Below, piece after piece: positions 36,052 to 48,985 of a stretch of DNA of 64,000 nucleotides. Each line of letters begins with the position of its first letter. Within the stretch, counting starts at the first letter, position 1. The stretch is taken from the NCBI RefSeq assembly GCF_027744825.2, contig NC_071347.1, positions 15,790,501 to 15,854,500 of the forward strand. Direction: 5' to 3'. The stretch comes from Synchiropus splendidus. Lineage: Eukaryota; Chordata; Actinopteri; Syngnathiformes; Callionymidae. The position numbers and the translations under genes were made by a program. Under the pieces are notes generated by a model. It did no database searches. It was not told where the DNA came from and was given only the letters and a program-made list of their open reading frames with translations.

Positions 36052-36139
<88 letters not shown>
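36052..36139. repeat. (TA)n microsatellite, 44 units
   Basis: Uninterrupted TA dinucleotides for 88 bp, the longest pure TA array in the window. Confidence 0.97.
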
Positions 36140-36142
<3 letters not shown>

Positions 36143-36548
36143 CAATGAACCCGTTTTAATGTGACATTCTCATCTTCAAGAGCAGTACCACACCATTTCA
36201 GCTGCTTGTTGCCTTGATCATGCCATTTCGGGTTATTACCCAGCGTTTATGGTTATAGCTGATGATAGGAATATTGTTCCGAACAGTGCAGATGGGTGGC
36301 CTTTCTACCTTGACCGCTTATCAGATGGATCTCTCATCCCTTTGCTCACTCAGTGGCTAAGACTGTTAGATATCGAGGTGGATGGAATTTAACTCGGTGG
36401 ACTGAAATCCTCTATTTTAGGCTATTACAAGTTCTGGTGCAGTCACGTGGTGGAGCAGGGTCTGCAGAAAAAAAAACAAACATCTGCACATGAACCCCCA
36501 TCACTGGAGGGAGACCGGTCACTTTCGGAAAACAAAGTGGCTCGTCGC

Positions 36549-36729
36549 TAGGGATGGGCTGATGAGGCTTCATGAAACCGTGGCCTCATGTTTAGTACTC
36601 AGTAGATGGCGCTGTTGGTTCAAAAATGATGTGAGGGTTTGTTGAAGTGGTAAAAGATATTAGAGCAGAGAGTGCCATCTAGTGGGCTCTGAAAATGAGG
36701 ACACTGAATCGTCATGAGCCCATCACTGT
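36549..36729. mobile_element. hAT-like MITE, family H, copy C with near-match 8-bp flanks
   Basis: The left end is TAGGGATGGGCTGATGAGGC; the right end is GAGCCCATCACTG. Flanking octamers are CTCGTCGC (36541-36548) and TCCGTCGC (36730-36737), agreeing at six of eight positions, which supports an 8-bp target-site duplication as hAT elements make. 181 bp, non-coding. Confidence 0.8.
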
Positions 36730-37519
36730 CCGTCGCAAACCATACAAATAAAACTGTATTGTATTACAACAAAGACATTCTGTAAATAGCAAGGTGCAGA
36801 GAAAACTAACAATTGGTGACATTTTAGGGTGCAGTCCAATCTTTTTGTGTTTTTTCTCTTGAAACGTGCTGTATGTGAAAGGTGACTTCTGAAAGACTGA
36901 ATGATATAAATCACAGCTTTTATTTGGAAGTATAATTACTAGATTTATTTTGAGTATTACACATCAAAACCAGTGTTCCTCAAATGACTTCCATGTATTT
37001 GCTCTTTCCACAGCACTTTCCTTGCCAAGGTTTTAGGGTCAGCAATATCGGATTTTGGCTTGAAAGCGTTTGAACTTTCAGAGGTTTATTTGCGTAAAAC
37101 TGTTCATTCAAAGAGCGAAACAACAAATCCAGTCATAAAATAAGCCCACAAACACAAATGACTGGTTCAGAAAAACTGGTGCCGAGCCACACTCTTGGCA
37201 CTTATTCATCACCGACAGAAACTGAGGCCACTAAAATATGACGGTCACCATTTTGAGCGCAACCTAGCCTGACTCCCAAGAAGAAAAGTTGCCGTTAGAA
37301 CCATAAACATTTGCTGTCGTCTTCAGAAAACTGTGGAAATGACTTACGGTGTAGATTTAATGAAGTATGAACGTCATGATTGCATGACCTTTAAACGTTG
37401 GGTCGACACCCTAGAGGAGATTCAAGAGCGTCGGCTGACATATGACGCAACCCTGAAACCTGTGTGGTTGTTATGTTACGACAAAATTGTTCATTATTTT
37501 TGGTGATAACACCCACATG

Positions 37520-37700
37520 TTTGTATTTCTATGTGAGACTTCTCATTGCCATAATGCTTTCCTCAACCTCTAACCATCCTAAACAAATGGCTCACCTTAA
37601 CCAGGACTCTGAACCAAACTTAAACCCAAGTATAATGACAGTTATTTGGAAGTCCTCATCATCAAATCGAGGCTTTGTCAACAATTGGTCCCCCCCACAC
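37520..37700 (+). repeat. Dispersed repeat, family R, copy 1
   Basis: Shared with 54097-54320: CATTGCCATAATGCTTTCC, CTAACCATCCTAAACAAATG and a CA-rich 3' edge. Unclassified; possibly a SINE- or MITE-like element associated with CA tracts. Confidence 0.6.
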
Positions 37701-38204
37701 ACGCAAACACACGCCTACACACTGTACTGTGAAGGTACAGCAATAACAGCAGGGAGCTTGTGAAATTGAAAGGCAGTACTTCAAATGGTTCCCTGCTTCA
37801 GTCGAAACTCTGTAAACAACCCAAACACAGTAAACACTATTGCTTTTTCAATTTAGACCCCATTTACATTTGGAGAACATCCGCGCAGCATCCAGCTGTT
37901 CTTCCCCTCACCACAGCCCCTGCGCGAGAGAACACCAACGTGGAGGCCATGATTGAATGTTAGTGGCAAAGAGTCGAGCAGGTAATTCACTGAGGCGATA
38001 CAGTGGGCAGTTTCCATTTCAGGATTGAATTAAGCTCACAACAAAACCTCTGACTTGTTGTCACTGTCTTCTTCACGTCGGCTGTAAAGCGTTAATGTTG
38101 GTTTGTGGGTTGGAGCAACTCGAGCAGCAGAATTTAGCCGTATATTGGATACCAGAAGCAATCTTGCTGCCTAAAAGTAGCCAAATTCACTGAGCCCACT
38201 ATGC

Positions 38205-38260
38205 AGCTCAAGAGGCTTCATGAAACAATGTCTTTGTTTCTGAGGCCACAAGGTGGCACC
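38205..38260. mobile_element. hAT-like MITE, family H, fragment
   Basis: AGAGGCTTCATGAAACAATG followed by GAGGCCACAAGGTGGCACC matches one half of copy A. The other half is absent. Confidence 0.6.
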
Positions 38261-38617
38261 GATCTTTATATAGGTTTTGCTCAACGCCTTCTCACACCAG
38301 CGGCGAGTTGTGACTATTTTCCACAGAGAAAAAGAGGTCGGTGTTAGGGGCGCTTCCTTTGCTTTGTGCAATCAATTGTGTCACTGTGTCAACATAAGGA
38401 TGCAAAGGTCCACTTGAAAATAGTCGCTATTTGATGCCTTGGGGTCAGAATGTGTTTTTCTAATGTACAGACAAACACACTAAACATCCATGTACAAACA
38501 CCCCCCTCTGTCTCTCCTTCAATCCTCCTCTAGGACCAGGAACATGCCCACACAGTTTGTTAAAAAACAAAATAACAAAAATTAAACAGTAAAATAAAAA
38601 TAAACAACAGAATCAAT

Positions 38618-38950
38618 AACTGTAATTTTTGGACTATAAGACACTACTTTTTTCTGCATGCTACCAAAATATTGAGCCTCATGACATCAAATTGATGTTT
38701 TCATGTTCACAGCTCCACCGACAGAGTTGTGGTGTCAGATGAAAAACAACACATTTTGAGAGTTTTAATGTCAATAAAAGATGTGAAGAGTTCATGACTC
38801 AAGTTCAGAACATTGCTGAGTTTGTTGCATGAGTCAGTCTTGATGCGTACGGCGCAGACAGCACCACTGCACCCGCAGCTTATATATCTTATGTATTCAC
38901 AAGATCTATTTTCCTTCTTAAATGTAGTGGGTGCGGCTAATATTACTATC
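38618..38950 (+). mobile_element. Family P element, copy 3
   Basis: It begins AACTGTAATTTTTGGACTAT and shares the right half with copy 1: GCAGACAGCACCACTGCACC and TTCCTTCTTAAATGTAGTGG. It is internally shorter than copy 1. Non-coding. Confidence 0.65.
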
Positions 38951-38957
38951 AAAAAAT

Positions 38958-39140
38958 GTAGACTGTTCCTCTTCCTCGCCTGGCAATTGTGGACTTCATG
39001 CTGCTCCATTTGTTCCTTCAACCTGCCCCTTCCTCTTGTCCTCCCTTTGTCCACTTGGACCTCTCACCTTCCATTTGCTCAGCTCGAATTGTCCCTGATC
39101 TTCTCCACCTCAGATGTCACCCCTCCATCCCTCCTCCTGC
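38958..39140 (-). mobile_element. Degenerate LINE 3' remnant (antisense), tentative
   Basis: Pyrimidine-rich on the + strand, with CTTCCTCGCCTGGCAATTGT and a run of CCTCC/CTCC phrases. It resembles the antisense 3' end of fish RTE/L2-like LINEs. It directly follows a family-P element. Confidence 0.3.
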
Positions 39141-42100
39141 TCCATGCAACTTCGCCATTTTCTAAAAAAAACAAACAAAATCTCCGATGATTCTGATGAC
39201 TTAAACCCTTAAGATGTCAAGGTCACGGTTCGATACCACAAAGCCTGCGGGTCTATTGTCAATCCAGTTTTGATTTATCTGCCTGGAACTGCTGTGTTTC
39301 CTTGAAGCTCTCTTTTTAATTTAGCTTCCAGCAGACTGAAGAAGTGAATCCTCGACATACTTGACAGTCGTCACTTGGAAGCAGAGCTGCATCTCCAGTG
39401 AAGCACAACAAACAAGTCAGTTGATAATTACTGATGTTCTTTTGGAATTCGAGGGAGTTTGGCAGAGAAAATAACCTCCCTTCCCTCCTCATCTTTTGCT
39501 CACAGACTCAGCCACATATAATGATCTCATTAAAGGTAATGCAACATGTCGGGACCACGATTAGTTACTTCTTCCTCGCAACAGACATCGTTTCTATTCA
39601 GTCGGCGTCAACATGAACATCTTTGTCTCTGGAACCTTGCGTTGGCAGTCGTGATTTTCCATTCATGGCTTTCTCCCACTGATTTTATTAACATGCTTTT
39701 TCTTTTTTCGCGTCCTTGCCAGCGTCATGACAGCTCTCATACAGCGACCTTGGTGTTGTCTGACAAAGCGAGAAACATCAACTTAAGCTCCTTCTATTCC
39801 AAAAGCTATGAGCTGCGTAGACCAGGAAACATTCAGAGGTCATGATGAGTTTGTTAAAGTAGTACTGAACATGAATCTGTTTTATCTTGTAGTCCAGGGG
39901 CTAAGAGCCTCATTGTTTTACTGTGTTGCTGAAAAGAGCCACATCCTCCAAATATGTCAGGCTGTAAGGCTCACCTGACCAGCCGGTCACGTGACTTAGC
40001 GGCAGTATAGCGGATGAAGCGGTGTGTCGCAAGGTTGCTGGTTCGCGTACTCCATCTCTTCTGCATGTATGTTTTAAATTTCACCCATTTTACAGTGATC
40101 CCCTCGAAATATCAAGTGGCGTAGATAGAAATCTGAGCACCATTTATTTTACTTATGTATTTTTTTACGTGGCTCATGACACCAATAATGTTGCAACAGT
40201 CTGGGTGTGACAGTGTGAGACGCTGCAGACTGGAGCGTCTCATCTTCACTCCACTGAATTTAACAGACTTCACGACGTTCAACAATGAGTAATAGGTGAA
40301 ACACATGCCATACGTTTAGTTTAGAGAATGATAAAGTCGTATTGTGTTGATCGAGGATCTGAGGACGACAAGCCCCGCCCCCCCTTTTGGAGCATGTGCG
40401 GCGAGGTTTATTGTGTATGTTTCAAAGTTAAACGAAAGTCAAAGTCTTTGAACAATATTTTGACATTTCGACAGAATAGCTCTTACTTTTTCATCTTATT
40501 TCCGGCATAAACGATCAACTCAATAGCAACTTCACCAAAAACGCAGCCAGTTCGGTGGCTCATTTGATGAAAACATCTTTCATTACTTTTTACTTCATTT
40601 GTTCCTAAAGCTTTGACCTTGTTTTGGGCATTACATTTTGCCTTTTATGTTGGATGTTCTGTACATCAAAGAGCGCTTTGCTTCTTCCAGTATGCTATTA
40701 TTGGCAGTCAATTGTCAACGTTTCCATGTCAGTGATATCAAAACAGGGCTAAAACATTTTATCACACAGCTTGCATAAAACACAATAACAACTACACCAT
40801 CCGCTGAGAACTATTTAAACCAGGATTTATGTTTTTGCTTGTGACCCTGGTGGGAAAAACTTAATCGCAGCTCATAGGAAATTATGAAATGCATCTTGCA
40901 CATTAAAGACTGTAATGACAGCTAATACAAAGGGTTTGAAAAAAAACAATCTGTTTTTTTTTTCCCTCCAGAGATCCAATAGCAAAGCGATATGTATCAG
41001 CAGAAGAACATTCTGTGCCGTGACACTTCATAGTGGCTGTAGCAGACAGGAAATGAGACAGCCTTTTTCATTTCCCTGCTTCTATCTTCACTCGCAAACT
41101 AAATCACCACCCCTTCGCCGCAGGATTACCTACACCTACAGTTGCAAACGGAAGACGGCAGTTCTGTAATCAGGACTGCAATCTACACCATGAATTTCAT
41201 TTTCATGCTAAATGCTGAAAAGCAACAGGGTCAAGAGCTTCAGGGGTAAAAACGCCCGGTAACGTGTGATTGATTTCCGTCTCTGGACAGCCTCAACACT
41301 GCAGGGAACAGCCAGGAGGAGAGATGAGTGACACGTTGGTAAACTGGAAAAACGCATGCCACCAGAAAGAGAGATCATTTTATCGCCTTTTTATATCTTG
41401 GCGGCCAGTCTTCAGGTAATTTCCTTCCTTCTATATTAACATCTGTTTCCCTGTCTTCTGGAACGCGTCGCCTCTCACATATACACTGCATCTATACCTA
41501 CTTTCTTTCCTCAGCATTCAAGCAAAGCAAACAGATTTTCACGTGGGCGGTTCTTTCACACTGTAAAGACTGGAGCTGCCTGCCATGTTTTAACCTTCCA
41601 CAGATACTTTATGATGTCCATTCAACTCACCAATAGCAAATGGACTCGCACTTCACTCACAACTGCAGATAAAAATCCATAAAAATGTTTGATATTTGAC
41701 CCATTTATCCCTCTGCTCGGAACGGGATGTGTCGTATCCAACCAGGTCGCAAAAAGCACTGTGTCTTCCGTTGCTCCCATCTGGGCTTTGAGCACATTCA
41801 CGAACATGCGAAAAAGCAAAAGCATAAAAAAATCGAAAGTATAAAAATTCATTTGTTGGTAGCAAAATATACATGGAAAGATACATGTATCACTAATGGA
41901 AATGAAAATTGAATTTTACCCCATCAACATTACAAAACTGAGTGTATAAATCTATGCTTAAAGAATCAGAAAAGTGGATCTAAAATAATTGATACACTGA
42001 AGGCTGCAGCATTGTAGTATTCAAGGCCATTAGCTCATTGAAAAACAGACCCAGTCAGAAATAACAGGAAGTTACAAGGGTGGTGCTCCAACCTTGTCAC

Positions 42101-43049
42101 AGTTTCTCAGCTGCCAAATCTTTCTGAAGTGCATCATTTTTTTTTACTTCAGAAATGAATATTTAATCCACAAATCTTTTAGTGTAGTTCACACTTTAAG
42201 ACAGTATGAACAAGCTTTTGTTGTGTTATTTGGAAGTCGATGCGTAAACTTCCACCGCGCACAATCCGGGAATCGACTGCGAAACAAATTGTTTCACTAT
42301 TGTAAAGTAACAAGTGTCCGACGGTCTTGTTGTGGTGATGAACTAATTTCAAGTCAGAGCTGCAGGCGGCCCACCGGGTTCCTGCAGGTGGGGTCCAGAG
42401 GTCTGAGCGTGGAGGCATGACTCCCTAGTGGCAGCTTCTGGCACCGCTTCACAGTGGCTAGCAGGAAATGAGGCAGCCAGGGAATAAAGGCAACAAGCAG
42501 AGAAAACAGCAGCTGGAGCAGCCAGTGTGAGAAACAAACAAGGGAAAACTGGGTGAAGGATACAAGAAGTGAGTGAGTTACAAACAAACAGAGGAGGAAA
42601 ACGTCATTTGTCGTGTGACTATTAGTGCAACAAAAGTGACTTATTGACAGAGATTAAGATTGTTGGACACAACCTGAGGAGTCCAACTTTGTATTTGGCC
42701 CTTTGAACACAGGAAGGACATCTGCGTTTGGCAAAGTTGAGACTTTCTTTTTAACCAAACAGTTGCTGCAATTGCTGAATGCAATCCAAAGGGCTGATCA
42801 TGTGAAACGTGATTTTTTTGGGAGAAGCTGAAATGAAAAAATGAAGGCACTTTGTCATACAAATAATGTTTTTAATCTCAATTAATATGAATTAATGAGT
42901 GAAATATATACATCAGAACTGAACAATTTTGTTGAACTCAAACTGGGCGTCTCAAAAACAACATGAAGTAAAATAAGTCAATGAAAAACTACTACGACGA
43001 CGACAAATAATAATGTGTTCCAGCAAGTTTCATTGTATATAATGAACAT
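39141..43049. other. Non-coding stretch, no gene seen
   Basis: No recognisable gene. Open frames of up to about 110 codons (for example near 42094-42420) lack domain signatures. No clear repeats noted. Confidence 0.45.
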
Positions 43050-43245
43050 GGAGCAGTGTCTTCATTTTCTGAGCTCGGTTGGTGGCGCTCTTGTGTTCAC
43101 GTGAGACTTCAACAGAATTGTTGTTCAAAGCCACAGCAGACCAGAGAGTGCCATCTAGTGGGTTGTCGAAATGAGGACACTGTATTGTGAAGCCTCATGA
43201 TTTCTGGATTCAAACAGATACAAGGCCGCACGTGGCCCATCACTG
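43050..43245. mobile_element. hAT-like MITE, family H, copy D
   Basis: Contains GAGCTCGGTTGGTGGCGCTC and GAGTGCCATCTAGTGGGTTG and ends GTGGCCCATCACTG. About 35 bp of unrelated sequence separates the last terminal motif from the body, suggesting a small insertion. The left terminus is degraded. Confidence 0.7.
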
Positions 43246-44667
43246 ACATAATCTCTGGGATTAAAAGAAAGGTATTCACTATAGGTTTGTAGTTACCGAT
43301 CTGTCAACAGTGCGGAGTGGAGAAAGAACAAAACAGATGTGTGTGGTAAAAATCTGGAGACAACTTGCCATGAAATCGAAGAGCCAGACTGGTAACGTTA
43401 GGACGTTTTTTTGTTTTTGTTTGAGATGCACACAGACTGATGTTATTGGTGTGAATAAAAGATCACAGAGAAAAACTTTGGTACCAGAGTGACAGGACCA
43501 AAAAAAAGCGAAATGCTGATTGAGAAGAGGAGAAAAATCAATCAAGCAAGTCTCTCTGATTGACAACATGCCAAGGTGTTTTCTGTGGAGGTGTCAAGAA
43601 GAGCCCCATTTCTCCGCTGTCCTGGTTCTTTCTTTGTACCACCCGCCCTTCCCTCCGCGTCTCATCCATCACTCCCCTCCTCACCCATCATCACACTGTC
43701 GTCTCCTTCTAAATGTCTCACCAAACTCCCACCATCTCTCTCTCGCTCTTCCCTTTTGTTGGTCTCCCACCATCCCTCATGTATCTTCCCATTCTCTTCC
43801 CTGTCAGCATCCTGATTTTGGGAGCAGGGATGTATTCATTGCAGCCACTTACGGCCAGAGACTGACACTTCTTTAATCTTGTTGGTTGGTAACCTTGGAG
43901 GAGATAGAGAAAGCTGTCCCTGTCCATCTCCGGAGAGCTTACATTTATAAAAGAAAGAGTCGTAAACTTGACGTTGTATTTTTCTCCACATGATTAAGAC
44001 AACACGCTACACCTGCACGCGTTCGAGATGGGATCTACACGACCTTGAAGGCGACGGTGTTGATGGTGCCAGACTCTTAAGTTTTTGACACGATACGTGT
44101 CCCAGCAAAGGGTTCAGAGAGAACAAAAAAAAAAGCCCCAGTGACTGCTGTGTGAAAATGCCAAAAAGGTCAGAGGAGGAGAGTCGACGCAGAGCGAGAT
44201 AAAAAAGCAGCTACGGTGGCTAAAATGACAAGAGTCGCAAACACTGAGGCAGATGGGCTACAGTCATGACATGCAGTGTGACTTATCTGAGCTGTGAGTC
44301 TACAGTCATGAGTCTTGATTTCTGGATTTCGTTTGGAAGAGGAGCAATTAACATTGTTTAAATGTCACAGCTGAGTTAACTCTTGCTGGTAACAACAGAG
44401 CGCCCATCTGCCAGTGCAGCAGTGGGCATTTAATGTGCCCATGAGGCCTCATGAAAACCCATCCAAGGCTTTTCATACACATTGGTGTACAATAAAAATG
44501 ATGAGTGGGTATTTAGTGTTGCACATAGTATAAATAAACATAGTGAATTCACTGTGATAAATATGAAAGCAAACCATAATCTATAAATTCCCTCTTATCA
44601 TTCAACTTTAATTCTTTAAGCTTTGGCTTTGCAACTAATACAAATACTACTCATTTTTAAACAAACA

Positions 44668-44790
44668 GTGCCACCTCTGTTTCGTGAAGCTTCATAAACT
44701 AATGATGTGGAGATCAGGTGCTGGGAAACAGTATTGCAAGGTTGATGAAACACTAGATGGCGCTCTTGGTTTAGGAATGATGTGAGGTTG
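44668..44790. mobile_element. hAT-like MITE, family H, rearranged fragment
   Basis: CTGTTTCGTGAAGCTTCATA and CACTAGATGGCGCTCTTGGT occur in an order unlike the full copies, so this is a broken or inverted piece. Confidence 0.5.
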
Positions 44791-44836
44791 TGAAAATTTA
44801 GAGAAGAAAAATATAGAATATTGTATTTGAGTTAAC

Positions 44837-44925
<89 letters not shown>
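44837..44925. repeat. (ATA)n trinucleotide microsatellite
   Basis: About 29 pure ATA/TAA repeats, 89 bp. Confidence 0.97.
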
Positions 44926-44926
<1 letters not shown>

Positions 44927-46745
44927 TACTATTATGGAGATCATCTAAAAAAAGTGTAAGAATGCGAACATTTTTTAAATTTCATTTCCTTCAAAATTGT
45001 CTTGAAGTAGGATCAGAACAATTTCAACCATTTCTTGCATCATTCGATTCAGAAGCGCTTTTGAAGTCCATTATTTCTTCACCCACTGGTTTTGTCTCCG
45101 CCTCACACAAATCCTGGAAGCCCTTGTAACTCTGGGTATTTTCAGTAGTATAGAACATTCCTGAACACACCATTCACGCTGCTCTGAGGTCCGCCTATCA
45201 GGGTTTTACCCGTCAGAGCGAAAGAATTCAAGAAAAAGGAATACGAGCAAGTATAGATGTCTGAGCTCAAGCAAGTTGCTTGGTCTATGGTGGCCTGAAG
45301 TGGACAAAAAGTAAGTTGAAAATGGATATTTCACCTAAAAATGTAATAAGCTTGTGTCGCAGATTACTTTCACAGTAAAGTAAACCCATTATAAATCGCC
45401 TCCACCACTTCTCAAAAGTCACTTCTGCTTGCGTTTGTCCCCCAACTTCTTGAAACAAACGGATTGAATTGGCATCTAAGTGGTTCATTGAAAGTCTTGT
45501 TTTATTGTCAAGCCATATAAACACATGCAGAGTACAATTAAAAGAACAATCGAAAGATAGAAATTCAGAGAAGGCACAACAACCAAAAGCAAGAAAGAAA
45601 AACATTTTTTGGGTTGTAATTCATATAAAACATTGTGCTGCTTGGTGCCCTGCGCTTCCTATTAGACAGATCTGTTTTCAATTGAAGCTTTCAAATATTA
45701 GAGACTGAAACAATATCTATGGTTGTGTTGGCAGTCATTTGGTGAACTTTCACACAAGGCACGGAACAATGATGAAGTTTGAGAAAAGGACAAAAAAAAA
45801 GACTTGTCATGCAGAAGATGGAACTGAAAGAACCAATCGATGATAATTCAAGCCAACAGAAGTGGAAAAGACTGGTGATGTGATGGAAGGAAACGGAAAT
45901 CAATAAGACATGTCCTCTGAATATAAACTTGTATTTGATGTCATAGTTTGCCTGTGCAAGTTGAGCAGTAAAATTCACTCGTCTAATGACTCCATTTGGA
46001 AGGGCACTCCTTGTTGGTCGGCCTCCGCTGCAGAAGGGTGGTGAATGAGAAGTAAAGATCGCTGAGACACAAGAAAGCGTTGATGGTAACCTTAACTGAA
46101 GGAGCCGGCATCAGACATGAGAGTAAAGGAAAAAAAGGAGAGAACAAGGGCTCTCTAAGAAGAAAGAGAGAAAGATACGATGGAATTGAAAGGGCACTCC
46201 TGCTGTTGGTAATTGGAGCTGTGATGTGGCAACAGAGTCTGAGAGGTTTTCCACCCGAGGGTACTTTACCACTGTGGCCAGACACTGAAACCACATCATC
46301 ACAGCTCTCATCTGTGCACGATCCAGTTAGCCTCTCCCTCTGAAGATACTACGGAGGAGAGAAGAACAAAAGAATGCTTTTATGCATAATACTACTTTCT
46401 GCTGCCCCTTCACTCTTGGCAGGGATGACGCCATCTTGGAATGACATGAGCGTAGTCAATGAAATATAAACATGCTACCACCGTTAATTTCCGTCAAAGT
46501 TACTTCATTCAAACCGTGCTAAATGAAAAAAAGGGGCCCGCTGGGAAATTTCAATATTGCGATCTATTAACGCAAATTTCAACCGACCCCTGCGAGGCAC
46601 CGACTGTCACCACGACTTTCCCACACATTTGACCCATTGAAGTGAATTGACATTCACTTTAGTCTCCTTTTGCTACCAACATGTTGAGATGAAGTCATGT
46701 GTGATGCAAAACGCTTGGACTTGAACATCTGTAACAAAAAAAAAA

Positions 46746-47365
46746 ATCATTTATCATCATGTTTTTTATTTAGCATGCACAATTTGTGTTTGTTTCCTCT
46801 TGAAAATTGAGAAATCAAGCATTAGTTCCCAAACTGAACTGCAACAAATGAAGTGCCAGTAAGAGCCTGCTGTTTAAATCTTATTATTCCTGAATAAAAT
46901 GAGGTAAAGCGCCCAACTCACCATAAGGAATGTGGCTCCATAACTGAATGATATGGATGGAAAAACAAAAGAAACAGGTGTCAGTTAATAAAATTAGTCT
47001 TGTGGATTTTTAGATCTGAGGCAGTGAAATGTATTTCTGTGGAAATTATTATAACCATTTATCATTTATTATCATCATTTATCATCATTTTTATTATTTA
47101 GCATGCACAATTTGTGTGTTTTTCCTCTTGAAAATTGAGAAATCGAACATTAGCTCCCAAACTGAACTGAAACAAATGAAGTGCTAGTAAGAGCCTGCTG
47201 TTTAAATCTTATTATTCCTGAATAAAATGGGGTAAAACTCACCAAAAGGAATGTGTTTCCATAAGTGAATGAAATAGACGGAAAAACAAAAGAGACAAGA
47301 GTCAGTTAATGAAATGATTCTTGTAGATTTGTAGATCCGAGGCAGTGAAATGTATTTCTGAGGAA
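46746..47365. repeat. Tandem duplication of a 300-bp segment (328-bp offset)
   Basis: Copy 1 (46746-47045) and copy 2 (47074-47365) align almost end to end at roughly 90% identity, with shared phrases such as TTAGCATGCACAATTTGTG, GAGCCTGCTGTTTAAATCTT and GGCAGTGAAATGTATTTCTG. A 3-bp gap lies near the middle. On the minus strand both copies hold an ATTCCTTNTGGTGAGTT splice-donor-like sequence, but copy 1 has an in-frame stop just upstream, so I do not call exons. No terminal repeats identify a transposon. Confidence 0.88.
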
Positions 47366-48382
47366 ACAGGGGAAGAGCGGATGTCAACACAGACAAGCAG
47401 CAATGAGCAGGTTCGGATACTTGATTCTGTCTGTGGTCAGTCTTGGGTGGGTCAGTCCTTTGAAGTCCTTCCTTTTGAAGAATCGCCGCCGTATGTGGTT
47501 GTCTGCACATGTGCAGATAAGTCATCCCACTACCAGCTTCATCTATTTCCAAGAAAGCCCACCTTCAAAAGAGTCCTGATCAAGGCAAACCTCCATTTTA
47601 ACCATCACACTGACTTTCATACCTGAAATATCCTGAACAGACAAATCCACATTAACTCAAATATCAGCTGTCTGACAGTGACAGGACCTTCTGTATGTAC
47701 CTGCTCTGATCCGGATCAGCCCAACCGACGAGCACAGAGCACATTTGTGAGAAAGCTCTGCCTCAAATTAACCCCATTATCTGGCGTGGAGCGATGAAGC
47801 CGTTCATTCTTTCTTGATAAATGTCACATCAGATATTACTGAACATCACTTGCTGCTTTTATTGAATCTTCGGTAAGTGGATAAGGAGGCGCGCTGAAAT
47901 CCCTACGAAATCTGTGTCATTATGTTGCTAAACAGCTGGTTTGACTCGCAAAATGCCTCATAAAAGTGAGAAGGAAAATCCCTGCTGATATGTACAGAAA
48001 TACTAATGATCAATTTGATTCTTTCTTTATGTCATAAGCTACAGTAATAATACATATATGATACATATGCCCGATGAAGGCTGTTATCAGAATGAAAAGC
48101 ATCTGCATTGTGCTATGAGAGCGTCAATACAGCAGGTGTGCTGTGCAAAGTTTGACTCCCAAAAGCAGCCTGTTTCTTGGTGCTTGGAAACCGTGAAAGT
48201 AAATAAATCCAATTTTCAAAATCGATTCCTCTGAGTTTTATTTTGTGAGAGCGAGAGAGAGAGGAACCCCCCCCCAAACTCAAGTTCTCGTATATTGTTC
48301 CTGTATCATGCCCCAAGTGCACCAGCTATACTCCCTGTGAATATTGCACTTTGGTAACAGATGCTTTCAGTGGAAGAGAGGG

Positions 48383-48980
48383 TGTCACAAAACCCGGACG
48401 TATGGGACCCAAATGCTTGCAGCGAGTGGAGACAGGGAAACTCGGACCAACCGGGTTGCAATTATCAATATTTATTAATAACTAAAAACAAAACGGCCGT
48501 GAAAGAGGAACCAAGGGCGCCACCGAACCAGGAGGGAAAACACGAACAAACAACTGAGGAGACACACCTGAATCAAACAAACCAGAGGTTAGAAACAAAC
48601 AGAACAGAAGCCTCAGTGGAATACACCACGCTGGTAGAAATAAACTAAAGTAAACAGAGGATAAAACTGTGGTCACAACCCAACACACAGACAAACACAA
48701 TAGTTATGGCCAGACTCAAAGAATAAGAGAACAAAGTCGCATGGAGATTGAGACATACACTCGCTGTTTAAAAAGAAAAAAAAACAAAAAAAGAGCAGGA
48801 AGGTTATAGATGCTCAGAGGTGAACAGATTAGGCGATTTGTTCCAGCAGGGTGTCATTAGGACACAGGACAAACAGGAAACACAACAGCGAAATAAAAAG
48901 CACATACAGGGGTTGGACAAAATAATTGTAATTGTTGTAAAATTATTTAGTCCAACCCCTGTACAAAACAGATCATGACA
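48383..48980 (-). mobile_element. Probable solo LTR (TGTCA...TGACA) with 5-bp TSD
   Basis: The segment begins TGTCACAAAACC and ends GATCATGACA, so it has TG...CA ends with a 5-bp inverted repeat. It is flanked by GAGGG on both sides (48378-48382 and 48981-48985), the expected 5-bp target-site duplication. On the minus strand it contains TTAATAAATATTG, a plausible polyadenylation signal, which suggests that orientation. No internal retroelement genes are adjacent. A 55-bp mariner-type hairpin is nested near one end. The family is not identified. Confidence 0.65.
48907..48961. mobile_element. 55-bp mariner-type hairpin remnant, TA target-site duplication
   Basis: CAGGGGTTGGACAAAATAAT at the left is matched by ATTATTTAGTCCAACCCCTG at the right (one mismatch in about 20). 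TA flanks both sides (48905-48906 and 48962-48963). These are the termini of a Tc1/mariner-class element with almost all of the interior lost. It is nested inside the LTR-like segment, so it inserted later. Confidence 0.88.
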
Positions 48981-48985
48981 GAGGG

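Noticed and set aside
39990..40055. tRNA-derived SINE head with a B-box-like GGTTCGCGTAC
   Set aside because: The A box does not fit without an insertion, there is no SINE body or tail, and no cloverleaf can be drawn with confidence.
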